DNA of 64,000 bases from CAWAXW01 sp963786155 (GCA_963786155.1 CAWAXW010000006.1:2542001-2606000), one strand, 5' to 3'. Counted from the first letter of the stretch, positions 40,794 to 51,535 are shown. Notes: a model not told the origin generated them from the letters alone. Numbers and translations are program-made.

Positions 40794-41692
40794 CCCCACA
40801 GGACCAGCACCGTGTAGGCCAACGGCAGCACCAGCAGCATCGAGTCGATGCGGTCGAGAAGACCTCCGAAGCCGGGAAGCAACGTCCCCGCATCCTTGGC
40901 ATGGCAACGCCGCTTGATGAGCGACTCGACCAGGTCGCCCCACAACGATCCGAGCGCGACGACAAGGGGAAGCGACGCCACCACGATGCGATTCAGGTCC
41001 TCTGGGATCCCGAAGGACATGATCGCCAGCCCGAGATAGGCGCCGATGATGTTGCCGGCAGTGCCCTCGACCGTCTTGTTCGGGCTAAGACGCGGCGCCA
41101 GCGCATGGCGCCCAAAGAGCTTGCCTATGGCGAATGCGCAGACATCGCTGAGGGCTATGGACATGCCCAGAACCAGCAACACCTGGGCGCCGTTCGTGAC
41201 GTTCTCTCGTATCAGCAGCAGATACGTGAGCAACCACGGGATGTAGGCAAAGCCGAAGGCGGCGAGTGCCGTTTGCTTGACCGCATGTCCGAGATCCCGC
41301 GATAGAAGCGGAGGGAGCGTTGCCGCGATCAGAAGCAACGGGGGCGTGGCACGCCAGGCGGTGAGGGAAACGATCGCCAGCGGGATGCTGAGCACACCCA
41401 CGCCGTACAAGCAGCGCGCGTACCGACGGTCCAGCCCCACGAGCGCGGCGTACTCCCTCATCCCCTGGAACGACAGGGCCATGACGAACGCAACCGCAAA
41501 GGCGACCGGCCCCATCGCAGCGGCTCCGAACAGTGGAGCGGATAGAGCCCAGGTCCGCCAACGAAGGAACAGGACCCTCGACGTGAGCTCGCGCAAGTGG
41601 CGGCGCTCGGCGATCACGATCAGGCTCAGTCCCCCGGCCAACGCCAGCGAGAGCCGGGTGGCGGCGGGGACGAACAGCTCACCGCCGAACAT
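40790..41692 (-). CDS. cdsA: Phosphatidate cytidylyltransferase
   Basis: A 300-residue polytopic membrane protein with the CDP-diglyceride synthetase signature near the C-terminus: SLIKRRCHAKDAGTLLPG followed by FGGLLDRIDSML, with the conserved K-D-x-D acid residues. Preceding motifs SDVCAFAIGKLFG and SPNKTVEGTAG also match CdsA. It makes CDP-diacylglycerol from phosphatidate and CTP, the branch point for phosphatidylglycerol and phosphatidylinositol synthesis. It lies between the CDP-alcohol phosphotransferase fragment (overlap 14 bp) and plsC (overlap 4 bp), so the three form a lipid operon. Confidence 0.92.
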   Translation of the reverse strand: MFGGELFVPAATRLSLALAGGLSLIVIAERRHLRELTSRVLFLRWRTWALSAPLFGAAAMGPVAFAVAFVMALSFQGMREYAALVGLDRRYARCLYGVGVLSIPLAIVSLTAWRATPPLLLIAATLPPLLSRDLGHAVKQTALAAFGFAYIPWLLTYLLLIRENVTNGAQVLLVLGMSIALSDVCAFAIGKLFGRHALAPRLSPNKTVEGTAGNIIGAYLGLAIMSFGIPEDLNRIVVASLPLVVALGSLWGDLVESLIKRRCHAKDAGTLLPGFGGLLDRIDSMLLVLPLAYTVLVLWG

Positions 41693-41935
41693 CGTCGGCC
41701 TTCCGATACAGAGAAACGAGGCGAACCGTTGCAGTTATGAGCGCGCCGACGAGCACTAGCCAGGCGCCGACGAGAAGAGGTGTGGTCGAACCAAGAGCGG
41801 CAGCCAGGGCAGCCGCCGCCATCAGGGTCAGGACCCGGTCGGCCTTGCCCATGGGCCCTCCCTGCAGGCGCTTGCCCGTGACGCTCGCTCCCATGACTCC
41901 GGTCAGGCATCGCCACCGGCGGCTTCGCGATCGCC
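41679..41935 (-). pseudogene. 3' fragment of a CDP-alcohol phosphatidyltransferase
   Basis: About 75 residues: LTGVMGASVTGKRLQGGPMG, KADRVLTL and a closing membrane helix TTPLLVGAWLVLVGALITATV. The GGPMGKADR stretch resembles the end of PgsA/CDP-alcohol phosphotransferases, and overlap with cdsA supports it. The catalytic D-G-x2-A-R motif and all upstream helices are absent. The preceding sequence instead reads as the end of a sulfatase, so the gene is truncated or the assembly is joined wrongly here. Confidence 0.55.
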
Positions 41936-43526
41936 AACGGTCCCGGCCCGGTCGGAAATGCGCTACTCGCCGCCGTCGGGGTGACGCTGTTGCGCGTGAC
42001 ATCTGGTCTCCCGGCCATGAGTCCGAAAAACCTGTAGTGACGCACTCGGCCCCCGCGCATTCTCTGAACCCTGCGATCAGCTCGGCCAGGCGGGCTATCA
42101 CGTCGGACTTGGTCGGGTCGCCGTGGAGGCTCTGCAACTCGTAGGGATCGGCCACGAGGTCGTAGAGCTCGCGGTCACCGTTGTTGTACTCGACATACTT
42201 CCATCGACCGGCTTTGACCGCCAGGTAGCCGCCGTTACCCGCATTCGTCTCGGTGAAGACGGCGCGTCCGATGTTGTGTTCGGGATCGGCGAGGTAAGGG
42301 AGCGCGGACAGATCCGTCGAGCAGGTAGTCGGCTGAGGGTTGTGCATCGGCAAGATCGACGATCGAGGCCGACAGGTCGAGACTGCTGGTGCGGTCGGTC
42401 ACGGCTCGCCCGCCGTCCACAACTCCCGGCCCCCGGACTATGAACGGGATATGCGACGACTCTTCGTACGCGTGAGCTTTTGCAGGGCGAGACGATGCTC
42501 ACCCTGAAGCCAGCCGTTGTCGGCGGTGTAGATGACGTAGGTGTTGTCCAGCTCGCCGGATGCTTCGAGCGCATCGAAGATCTGGTCGACGCCTTCATCG
42601 ACAGCCTGCAGAGATTCGAGCCGGCGCGATACCAGCGGTCGATCTCGACGACCTGTGCCTCGGTTAGACGCTCGCTGTTCCGTACGAACGCGGGCTTGTC
42701 GGACACGTCGACTTCGTTGAACGCGGGCGTGCGAGGCACTACCGCATCACGGAACATCCCTTTGTGACGGACGGCTGGAACCGGGGGCGGCCGATCGTCG
42801 TTTCGACGCCCATCCCTTCGAGATCACCGACGTTGATCTCACCGCTCGTTCCGGGACGGAGCTCCCAATGAGGTGCGAGGTAGGCGACATCGAGGAAAAA
42901 CGGGGCGTCGTCCGGTGCGCGGCGTCCGATGAAGTCGACGGCCTTGTCGGTCAGCACGTCGGTCTGGTAGTCGGCTTCGGTCAATCCGTGCGGAATGTCG
43001 TCGCCGTTCTCGTTGAGGACGTATCCGTGGAAGAGGTAGGTCGTCGGATCCACCGCCCCGTGCCACTCGGTGTATCCGGGGGGACCGCCATCGCGTCGCT
43101 GCGTGCTGGGAGCCGTCGTAACCGTTCGGATACTTGCCGAGGTGCGTCGTCGTATACCCGGCCTCGGACAGCCACACCGGGATCGTTTGCGATGTGTCGA
43201 TGTTCTCGTAGCCACCGTCCGGCGCGCCGTTGCTGCGCACGTTGTTGTTGTGACCAACCTGACCGGTCAGATAGGCCGCGCGTGACGGACAACACAGTGG
43301 ATAGATGACCGTGTGCCCGCGCGAATCGGACGCCCTGGTCGATCAACAGCTCGTGGACGTTCGGCATGTACTTCAGGGACTCGACGTCTTGGTCGTCGGT
43401 CATGATCACGACGATGTTCGGTTGTTGATCGCCGTCGTCCGCCGAAGAGGCTTCGGGCGAGAAGGGGCTCCAGGTGGAGACGAGGGTGAGCGCCGCGAGG
43501 GCGGCGACGAACAGGGTCCTGTGCAT
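41936..43526 (-). CDS. Secreted sulfatase, multiply frameshifted
   Basis: From ATG 43526 with AAAGGA upstream: signal peptide, then QPNIVVIMTDDQDVESLKYM (metal-binding DD). In a shifted frame near 43279-43293 comes the formylglycine motif C-C-P-S-R followed by AAYLTGQVGHNN. Later frames show TTHLGKYPNGYDG, the stretch PFFLDVAYLAPHWE and, at the end, GRWKYVEYNNGDRELYDL. These define an arylsulfatase-type enzyme of ~500 residues. At least four frame changes occur. If intact it would hydrolyse sulfate esters outside the cell after Cys oxidation. The 3' end at the CDP-alcohol transferase fragment is uncertain. Confidence 0.8.
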
Positions 43527-43660
43527 GTGGTTGGTCCTTTCGGTCGTCAAGAGGTGCCCGAGGTCTCCGCACGTCCGGTCGACCGAAGAAGCCGATACTC
43601 TTACAGGAGTGTCATAGGAGTGTCAAACACCCAACTCAGGGCGCCGCCTAGACTCGCCCG

Positions 43661-45390
43661 ATGCCCCGCAACTCCCCGATAGGCAAACGCGCCGTCGCTC
43701 TCGTGGCGGGCGCCTTGCTGTTGGCCGGGTGCACCGAGGCCTCCCAGGGCGAGGGCCGGAGCGCCTCGGGCATCGAGTCCAACGCCGGATCGGCTGGAAG
43801 TAGGCGCGGGGGGCCGTGGAAGAAAGCGGCTTGTTCGCTCGACCTCGAGATCGTGCGCCGGATCAAGCCGCGACTCTCCGAGCCGCTCGCCGGAGCTCAT
43901 CGCTCTGCCCACGGAGCCGAACTATTACGGCTCCGCGATCGGGACGAGCCATTCCGGGCCATGGGACTACATCCAGGAGATCCCGATCGTTCTCTATGGG
44001 CCCGGCTACTTCCAGGAGCAAGGCCAGATCTCGCTCGACGCGAGGTCACGATCGCAGACGTCGCGCCGACGCTCGCCGAGTTGTTGGGGATGCCGTGGCC
44101 CGATGACCGACCCGGACGATCGATCACAGAGGCAATCGTCCCGGCTGAAGAGCGATCGGGCGCTCCCAAGCTGATCGTCGTCGTCGTGTGGGATGGAGGC
44201 GGCACCAACGTGCTCAGGAGATGGCGTGGTCGCTGGCCGAACGTCCAGGCCCTGATGCGAGACGGGACCACCGTCATGGACGCGATCGTCGGTTCGTCCC
44301 CGTCGAACACTCCCGCGGCTCACACGAACCTCGGCACCGGCGTGTTCCCCAATCAGCACGGGATCGTGGACCTCAAGATCCGGAACGGCGACAAGGTCGT
44401 CGATCCGTTCGACGAGAAGTCGCCGCAGTACCTTCAGACCACGACGATCGGCGATCTGTGGGACCTGCACACCGACAACGCCGCGGAGGTTGGGATGTTC
44501 GGCTACAGCCCGTGGCATCTGGGGATGCTCGGCTACGGCTCGTACTCGGCGGGCGGCGACAAAGACGTGATGGCGATCGTGCATAACAGCGGCGAGAACA
44601 TCGTCGGGTCGAAGTACTACGAGTTCCCGGGCTACGTCGACGGCTACCCCGGGCTCGAGGCGGATATCCGCACTGTCGATCTGGAGGACGGTGAGCTCGA
44701 CCAACTATGGCTCGGCAACGACGTGTTCGGCAACGCCTTCGACCTCAAGCACTCGCCCGCGTTCATCCTGTACCAGACGAGGCTCGTAAAGGCCATGCTC
44801 GATCGCGAAGGGTTCGGAGACGACGACGTGACCGATCTCTTCTTCGTGAACTACAAGCCGCTGGATACGATCGGTCACAAATACAACATGGTCGCCGACG
44901 AGATCGGGAGCGCGGTCGAGTACTCGGACGCCGAGCTCGGCGAACTACCGGACCTATCTCGACAGAACGGTCGGCCGCGACGAGTGGGCCATGGTCATGA
45001 CTGCCGATCACGGCAAACTCCCGCCGCAGCCACGAACGCATGCGTTCCCGATCAACATGGACGAGACCTTGGAGGATGCCGCCGAGCACTTCGGAATGAC
45101 CGAAGACGAGATGTTCCGGGGCGCCCGCGTAGGGCACTACTGGCTGGACCTCGATGCGCTGAAGACCCAAGAAGGTCACCGTCGAGGACGTCGCCGACTA
45201 CTTCGTGGGCTACACGATCGCCCACAACTCTGGCGGCGAGGTCGCCGAGGAATACAGCGATCGAGCCGGCGAGCGCATCTTCGCCGCCGCCTGGCCGTCG
45301 GCTCGCACCGACGAGATCTGGAGTGCGTCAGTCCGAGGTAACGAGGGCGGTGCTCTGCGACAGTCCCTGCACGACCACTTCGACGGCTGA
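43661..45390 (+). CDS. Lipoprotein phosphodiesterase, paralog of the 7364 gene, frameshifted
   Basis: Starts MPRNSPIGKRAVALVAGALL with lipobox LLAGC. Core motifs match those at 7364-9034: IVVVVWDGGGTNVLRRW, IVGSSPSNTPAAHTNLGTGV, MFGYSPWHLGMLGYG, NYKPLDTIGHKYNM and VMTADHGKLPP. The frame is poor around residues 65-130 and again after ~44940 and ~45170, ending DHFDG at 45390. It belongs to the type I phosphodiesterase/nucleotide pyrophosphatase family and is probably anchored outside the membrane. The substrate is unknown. Confidence 0.82.
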
Positions 45391-47030
45391 GGCCGTCACT
45401 GCGGCCGCCGCAGGTGGTGGGGACCCGATGGGGTTCGGGGGCCCTGTCCACGTCAGGATGTCCTGTCCTCGTGAGATGTCGTTCGTGAGGATGTAGTACG
45501 TGCTCGTTCCGTCACCGTTGTCGACGATCTTGAAGTCCTCGGCTACCCACGTATTCGCCCCCGGAGGTGAACGACGATCTCCCGGAACGTAACCCGCCGT
45601 TGGCATCGAAGAACCAATCGACGATCTTGATGCCCTGGCTGTACCAGGCGATGACGAACCGTTGTTCGTTGGGATCAGTTCCATGACGTGCGCGGTGCAG
45701 AACGTTTCCGCGGGAAGAACCGGATCGGTGATGAACACCGCTTTGGAGTCGTCGGGCTGTAGCGCGTACTCGATGTTCGCCGGGTCTGAGATATCGACAT
45801 TGTGAACGCCGCCGTTGCCATAGGTATCGGAAGCTCCGCCAGGTTGACAGGATGCCCGGGCACGATGCCCACCACGCTCATCGGACACGAACGTGTGCTT
45901 CCCGTCGATCAGGATCGGCTTCGTCCGCGACCGCGACACCTTCGGCAGATGGGACGAGGTTGTTGTTCACGCCACCTGGCCCCCACCGCGATCCAGGCCC
46001 ACGTGGTTGAACGAACCGAGGTGCTCCCGTCCGATCGCCTGCGGCACGTCGCCCTCGATCGGCTGGCTGCAGTCAGTCACCTTTGCGGTCGTATTGCGTC
46101 CATCGATCACTTCACACGCGAGCGGTGCGCCTTTGATGTTGCCATTCTTGTCGGTCATGTTCTTCGTGTCGAAGATGGTAGCGTGGCATTGAGGCCGGCG
46201 CAATAGAGCCGGTAACCCTCGGAGGTGATGTCGTGACAGGCAGCGTCGGTGTTCTCTTTGATCTCGGTCCCGTCGTTGGTCGTCTGGTGAGCTCCAGCCC
46301 GGCTCGAACAAGATGCGATAGACCTCGGGCCGGCACTTCTCACGCTTCTTCTCGGCCGGGCGTCTTCTTGGGAAGCAGGCAGTTCTTGATGTTCAGGACA
46401 TCGATCCAAGCCATGAGCAGTGAACCCGGCGTTGTTGCTGTCGACGATCCAAGGACGCTTGTCGTCAACCATCACCGTGTGAGGTACGGCTGGTACGCGT
46501 CGGGGTCCAGCACCACGGCTCGAACTTGTTCTTGTTCAAACAGCTGATGTTCACGAGCTGAGCCCGCCTCCGCCGGCATCGTGGCACCGGCCGGTTGGCG
46601 TCGGTAGTCTCGATCAGGACCTTGGCCCGGCCAGAGACCGAGCCGAGGCGTGATCTGGACGATCATCTACAGCCTGGTGCCGGAGGGGTTCTTCCGTCGG
46701 ACAGTTCGCAGAGCCGTGATCCACGATCCATTTGGGCTTAACCAGGCCTTTCTTCGTTACAAGATCGAACATGCGCTGCCCCACGTGTTCCGCAGTTGGC
46801 TTGGCCGAGCGTTCCAGCCACACGTACGGGTCTTCTTGATCTTGAAGAACTCGATGTCGGTGCCGGATCGCTTTGAAGTTCCGGAGAGCTCCAGGTGCCT
46901 CTCCCCTGGTGATCGCTCGCCCAGCGGGATCACCTTCGGTCGAAGCGAGTCCAAGCGAGGACTGGTGTGGTCGCCAAGCTGGGATCGAGCCGCGATCAGG
47001 CTCGCCAGCACGAAGATGCTCGATATCAGA
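45328..47030 (-). CDS. Secreted LVIVD-like repeat protein, heavily frameshifted
   Basis: Assembled from several frames: a signal-like LISSIFVLASLIAARS near 47020; a middle part reading MFDLVTKKGLVKPKWIVDHG and DDKRPWIVDSNNA; then NVDISDPANIEYALQ and FITDPVLPAETFCTAHVMEL. Near 45640 the plus strand complement reads RFVIAWYSQGIKIVDWFFDA, the LVIVD/propeller-type line, and the end is STYYILTNDISRGQDILTW. It is probably a ~550-residue secreted propeller of unknown role. The start is not certain, and the end overlaps the convergent phosphodiesterase gene by ~60 bp. Confidence 0.55.
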
Positions 47031-47129
47031 GTAGAAACGTGTCGTCGCTGCCCCGTCTCTTACTCGGTCCGCTGAGTACAACCGTGCCCCCCGAGCGGGC
47101 ATCGCCGAAACCAGATGCCGCCCCGGCTA

Positions 47130-48051
47130 ACCTTGCCTACATCGGTATCGGGATCGTAGGGCCTCGGTCGCATGGGCGGCGACGTGACGGTCCGTCTCTT
47201 GCGGGGGCAACCACGAAGTGGTCGCTGACGGTCGCCGGGCCCGGTCGAGGCGGCGGATTCCGAAGGAGCATCGGCCAAGCTCTGGAAGACCTCGTGTCGA
47301 AACTCGAACCGCCGGCCAGGCGGCGTTCATGGTTCCATCGAGATCCAACCGAGGAAGCGATCGAAGAAATGCTCGAGCCTGCTCAATGCCAGCGACATCG
47401 TTATCGACGGCGGAACTCTCGCTACACCGACGGCGTCCGGGCGCTCGGAAACCCTGAAAGAGGAAGGGAATCTCGTTCGTCGACTCCGGCACCTCCGGCG
47501 GCGCATCTGGGGTCTGACCGAGGGTTATTGCCTCATGGTCGGCGCCGAACGGAAGCCGCCTTCGACCGGATCTGGCCCGATCTTGCAGAACGCCACTCGC
47601 TCCGGCGATGGCTACGCGCGGGTGGGACCACCGGGCGCCGGGCACTTCGTGAAGATGGTCCACAACGGCGTCGAGTACACGCTGCTTCCAGGGCGTACGG
47701 CGAGGGCCTCGAGTTCATGGCCGCCGGCCGCTTCGAACTCGATCTGCGCAGGTCGCCAGAGCTCTGGCGGCATGGGAGCGTGGTGCGTTCGTGGCTCTTC
47801 GATCTCCTCGGCGAGCGCCCTCGACAAGGACCCCGGTTCGATGCAGGTCGCGGGTACGTCGGCAAGACTCGGGGGAGGGTCGATGGACAGTCCATGAAGC
47901 GGTGGCGAACACGGTCCCCGGCACCGACCATCACGCTGTCGTTGTTTGCACGTTTCGCGTCACGTCAGGACGACTCGTTCTCGGCCAAGGTGATCGCCGC
48001 CCTGCGTAAGGAGTTCATCGCTGCGGGCCCCCGGGCGCCAGAGACGGCTGA
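47130..48051 (+). CDS. gnd: 6-phosphogluconate dehydrogenase (decarboxylating), frameshifted
   Basis: Pieces in three frames combine to the short (~300 residue) form: LGRMGGDVTVRLLRG (NADP motif), a broken GGNSRYTDGVR, the region GTSGGIWGLTEGYCLMVGAE, then GAGHFVKMVHNGVEYTLL (catalytic Lys and Asn) and C-terminal TITLSLFARFASRQDDSF. The enzyme converts 6-phosphogluconate to ribulose 5-phosphate with NADPH or NADH formation in the pentose phosphate pathway. At least six indels break it, although the residues are conserved, which favours sequence error. End taken at the TGA 48049-48051. Confidence 0.8.
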
Positions 48052-48069
48052 GGACCGAGTCCGGACGAA

Positions 48070-48358
48070 GTGGCCCCCGATCGGGTCGAGGAGACGTCTC
48101 GACGGACCAGGCCGTCGGAGCCCGACCGTCCCTGGCTCGTGATCGTCTGGAACGATCCGATCAACCTGATGACCTATGTGACATGGGTCCTGCAGAAGCT
48201 CTTCAACTATCCGCACGCAAAGGCCACCAAGCTGATGCTCCAGGTCCACCACGAGGGCCACGCGGTGGTGTCGGTCGGGATCGCGCGAGAAGGCGGAGCT
48301 CGATTGCTTCCGCCTCCACGCCCACGGCCTCTGGGCCACGCTGGCGAAGAGCGATTGA
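48070..48358 (+). CDS. clpS: ATP-dependent Clp protease adaptor ClpS, one frameshift
   Basis: About 95 residues: MAPDRVEETSRRTRPSEPDR, then the ClpS core PWLVIVWNDPINLMTYVTWV, QKLFNYPHAKATKLML and VHHEGHAVVSVGIAREG. A missing base near 48292 shifts the end, which reads AELDCFRLHAHGLWATLAKS in the other frame with TGA at 48356-48358. ClpS delivers N-degron substrates to ClpCP/ClpAP; the Asn-Asp pocket residues are present. It is directly followed by DUF2017, the standard actinobacterial order. Confidence 0.88.
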
Positions 48359-48360
48359 TC

Positions 48361-48890
48361 ATGTCCGAGGTAGAGCATGTCGAGGACGGAGTCGTGAGTG
48401 CGAGCTGGATCGTGATCCGAAGCCGATCCTTCGCAACCTCTTACCGCGAGATGCGCACGCTTCTCGAAGCCGACATTCTGCGGGTCGATCCGGTGATGGC
48501 TACGCCTCTTCCCCGGACGCGTACGAGGTCCCCGAGGACTCTGGAGAAGTCACCGCGAGCTGATCGGGAACCCGTTCCGCGAGATCAAGAGCGAGGCGCT
48601 CGGTTCCGTGAGCGACCGACTCAGGGTCCGGAGCCGCGCGCATGGAGCCTGGACCCCAAGGACCTCGATCCTTGGTTAACGTGCTTACAGGACATGCGGC
48701 TGGCGATCGGGACTCGGTTGGAGATCGATGAACCCAGGATGGGTGCTCCCCTCGATCCGAAGGAAACCGACGCGGCGGCGCTGAGCGTCCTGCCACTGGC
48801 TCGGATGGCTGCAAGGCGCAGACGTTGGAAGCGATGGCGCCACAAACGGAGAGCGGACATGGCCGGACTCAGGGTCAGAACACGACGGAG
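48361..48890 (+). CDS. DUF2017 family protein, frameshifted
   Basis: Starts MSEVEHVEDGVVSASW, 2 bp after clpS. Readable segments in changing frames are MRTLLE..., a DPVMATPLPRT/DAYEVPEDSGE part, and the conserved C-terminal DPWLTCLQDMRLAIGTRLEI, followed by APLDPKETDAAALSVL. This is the DUF2017 pattern always found after clpS in actinobacteria; the function is unknown but a link to ClpS-dependent proteolysis is likely. The end is uncertain by about 50 bp. Confidence 0.7.
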
Positions 48891-49372
48891 GGCAGTGGAA
48901 GCTGCAACAGGGCATGCAGACGCCCGACTTCGAACTACGAGTCGACCAGGGCGAGACGTGGAAGCTCTCCGACCTTCGGGGCAAGAGGGTCGTGTTGTTC
49001 TTCTATCCCGCGCGACGACACCCCCGGTACGCCAGCGCGAGGCGTGCGATTTTCCGCGACATCGCACGAGCACTGGCAACGAGGCTGGTTACGTCATCCT
49101 CGGGATCAGCCCACAGGGCGTCGAGTCCAAGCGTGCATTCAAGACGAAGTACGATTTGAACTTCCCGCTGCTCGCCGACGTCGGCATGGACATACAAGAG
49201 CTACGGCGCCACCCTCGAACAAGACGACCTGTTCTGGCAGGACATCCCACTCAAGACGGACGCGCAGCACCTTCGTCATCGACGAGCAGGGCGACATCGT
49301 GGAAGACGCCCCTGTACGGCGTCGCTCGAAGAGGCCACGTCCGCAGGCCTCCGCGAAACCCTCGGCGTCTGA
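48859..49372 (+). CDS. bcp: Thiol peroxidase of the BCP (peroxiredoxin Q) family, frameshifted
   Basis: Readable as TPDFELRVDQGETWKLSDLR, GKRVVLFFYPA, DDTPG, then DFRDIAR-like text, GYVILGISPQGVESKRAFK and KYDLNFPLLADVGMDIQELY, ending RETLGV with TGA at 49370-49372 after correction. These lines match bacterioferritin-comigratory (BCP) peroxiredoxins, which reduce peroxides using thioredoxin. The segment that should hold the peroxidatic Cys after DDTPG is scrambled by several indels, so its presence cannot be confirmed. The start is placed at ATG 48859, with an alternative at 48914. Confidence 0.78.
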
Positions 49373-49786
49373 GTCGCTCGGCGGCCTGGACCTGCCGCGC
49401 CCACGCACCGCTCTGCGTCGTACACCTTGTTGAGCTGTGACTGGTGGTGGGAGCCACGAAGCACCCCGTGAAACGAGCAGAGACAGCACAACACGGGGTG
49501 ATCCGTTCGTCGGAGCCAGACTTGGTCTGTGCTCTTGCGTGATACGATCGGCCGTGTTGTAGTAGTGACGAAGGGCAGGAATGATCAGAAAGAAGCCGGG
49601 GACGTACAGCGCAGCACGGTCTTGATAGGATCGTTCTCGTATCCCATAGTTCTTCATCTCGTTGTTGATCTTGTCCCACCACACCATATCGTACGACCCC
49701 GATGCGTCAGAAGGCTCAACCCGAACACTCCCCACGGGTTCACGACTCTTGAAGCCAACCCCGTTGAGGACGACTCAGATCGCCAT
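49373..49786 (-). CDS. DUF4234 membrane protein, frameshifted
   Basis: From ATG 49786 (GGAGGTGG upstream) the frames give a REPVG/WGVFGLSLLT start, then YDMVWWDKINNEMKNYGIRE, ALYVPGFFLIIPAL, YYNTADRI and, in another frame, QSQLNKVYDAER. This W-W/Y-KIN-E, FFLIIP, YNT-RI order is the DUF4234 family, small membrane proteins of unknown function with ~120-140 residues. It is convergent with the bcp gene; the exact stop is uncertain. Confidence 0.65.
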
Positions 49787-49802
49787 CTTCCACCTCCATC
49801 GT

Positions 49803-50627
49803 TCAGAGTCTGACTGCAATAATGCTGACGAGCTTGGCTTGGATTGCAGAGGACCCATGCTCACACGGCAGGTCTTTCTGGAGTCACTGGATGTCCTCCG
49901 CGATGCCCGGGCCACGGCGTCTCGCAGACGATCACGTCGCAGCCGGTTGCACTACCATGCTCGCTATGGCTTCCTGGTCGATGTCTCCGAATCGAAGTTT
50001 CGCGTGTCGGTCGGCGCCGGTGCCGGCTTTGTCTCGTGACGAGTACGTGCGCGTGAACGAGGTTGATCTTGCCGACCGGCCGACACTGCGCTCGATCACG
50101 TCGCGCCAGGTCCTCGCCCGCCGCGTGTGCGTGGCAGGTATCGAGACAGAAGCCCGACCTCGAAGTCGGATAACGACTCCCATCAGCTCGGCGATCACGT
50201 CGACGTGGCGAGCGTCATCGCGTTGTTACCGCCGGCGGTGTTCTCGATGTAGATCGGGATGTCGCTCTCCAGCTCTTCGAAGACCTTGCGCCATCCATGA
50301 ACCACCGCGAGCTGACTTCGTCCTCGGCATGACCCCCGTGGACGATGACCGCGGTCAGCATCGATCTCGCTTGCTCTGTCCAGCGTGTCCTTGAGGATCT
50401 TGCGGGACGGGATCCGTATGCGGTTAGTTGGCGGACGCCACGTTGATGAGGTAGGGGCGTGGACGTAGACGGGCAGGTCGTCGCTGGCAGGCTCTTCGGC
50501 GGCCGCGAGGGGCGGCGGCTTCTTGAACGACTGGGGTGGGCCGACGAAGAGTTGGACGCACTCGGCCCCTACGGCCTTGGCCGCCTCGAGGGGGTCTTCC
50601 ATCGGGACGTGCGGCTCCGACGATCAC
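49803..50627 (-). CDS. nfo: Endonuclease IV (AP endonuclease family 2), frameshifted
   Basis: From GTG 50627: IVGA, then EDPLEAAKAVGAECVQLFVG and PPQSFKKP, DLPVYVHAPYLINVASAN (joined from two frames), RIPSRKILKDTLDRASEID, VVHGWRKVFEELESDIPIYI and ENTAGGNNAMT. Then come DTCHAHAAGEDLA (metal-binding Asp/His), a KINLVHANDSKDKAGTG-like stretch and RHAKLRFGDID, ending CEHGSSAIQAKL near 49805. This is the TIM-barrel zinc endonuclease that cuts at abasic sites in base-excision repair. Several indels interrupt it. Confidence 0.82.
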
Positions 50628-50692
50628 GGGCGAACGCTACCCTCCCGCCGTCTGGTTGTCGGTTCGCTCACTTTGGGCCATGATTCCGCGCA

Positions 50693-51100
50693 ATGAAGCT
50701 GCTGCAGGGACGTCGCCATCAGGCACCTGCTGACCGTTGACGCCGCCGGCGACCTGCGGCGCGCTTCGAAGGTGATGATCGATCGAGGCGTGGGCAGCGC
50801 GGTCGTGATGGAGAACGAGAAGGTCGCCGGGATCATCACCGAGCGGGACATCCTCCGTGCCGTCGCTGCCGACAAGGACCTCGGCGACCACGACAGTGCA
50901 GGACGTGATGGCTCGGGAGGTCGTCAGCGGCTCTCCCGAGATGGGATCTCGTCCAGAGCGGTCAAGACGATGACCGACGGAGGCTTCCGGCACCTGTTCG
51001 TCGATGGAGATGGACGAGCCGGTGGGCATCATCTCTTGCGGGACTTGATGCGAGGGCATGGCGCAGCTCGTTCAGGAGCGGGCCCACGGTCTCCGACTGA
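50693..51100 (+). CDS. Two-CBS-domain protein, frameshifted
   Basis: From ATG 50693, joined frames read RHLLTVDAAGDLRRASKVMI, DRGVGSAVVMENEKVAGIIT, ERDILRAVAADKDLGD, TVQDVMAREVVSGSPEM, VKTMTDGGFRHLFVDGDG and VGIISLRDLMR. They form two CBS domains, an adenosyl-nucleotide-sensing pair, in ~135 residues without another domain. Such stand-alone pairs regulate partner proteins or act as energy sensors. The end at TGA 51098 requires correction of one indel near 51055. Confidence 0.8.
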
Positions 51101-51535
51101 GCGACCAGGTCGGCCAGACTCTCGCTCTGCATACGCTCAAGCAACGCATCCGGGAGCACGGAGAGCAGGCCGGCCGGCTAGCCCTTCAGGCAGGTCGGTC
51201 TCCAGGTCATGGGTGACGACCACTCCGTCGCCGTCATCCTCGATCGTGTAGCGGACCCTCATCCGCAAACCGACCACGGCGTCTTCTTCGAATCCACCGG
51301 TGGCATCGAGGTCGCCCTGCTCGACCCTTGGACCACGAAACCGAGCATGGTCGGCGCGGCCGGTGACCGTGTCGCCCTCGGCGCAGGGGGCCCTTCTGAT
51401 CGATCGCATCGATCTCGGACTGCCACTGAGGCCAGGTCTGCGGCTCCAGTGACAGCGCCATCACTTGATCGGTCGAGCATCTGGCTCTCTTGCTGGCCGA
51501 CGACACCAGGACCTGCCCAGACTTGTGCGTTGCAT
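51040..51535 (-). CDS. SRPBCC (polyketide cyclase-like) family protein, frameshifted
   Basis: Joined frames read VLVSSASKRAR, VMALSLEPQTWPQWQSEIDA, GDTVTGRADMLGFVVQG, RMRVRYTIEDDGDGVVVTHD, LETDLPEGLAGR and a C-terminal helix LLERMQSESLADLVAQSE. The pattern is the START-like SRPBCC fold, which binds hydrophobic ligands; the ligand is unknown. It runs towards the CBS gene and the ends may overlap by ~50 bp, though indels make this uncertain. Confidence 0.65.
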
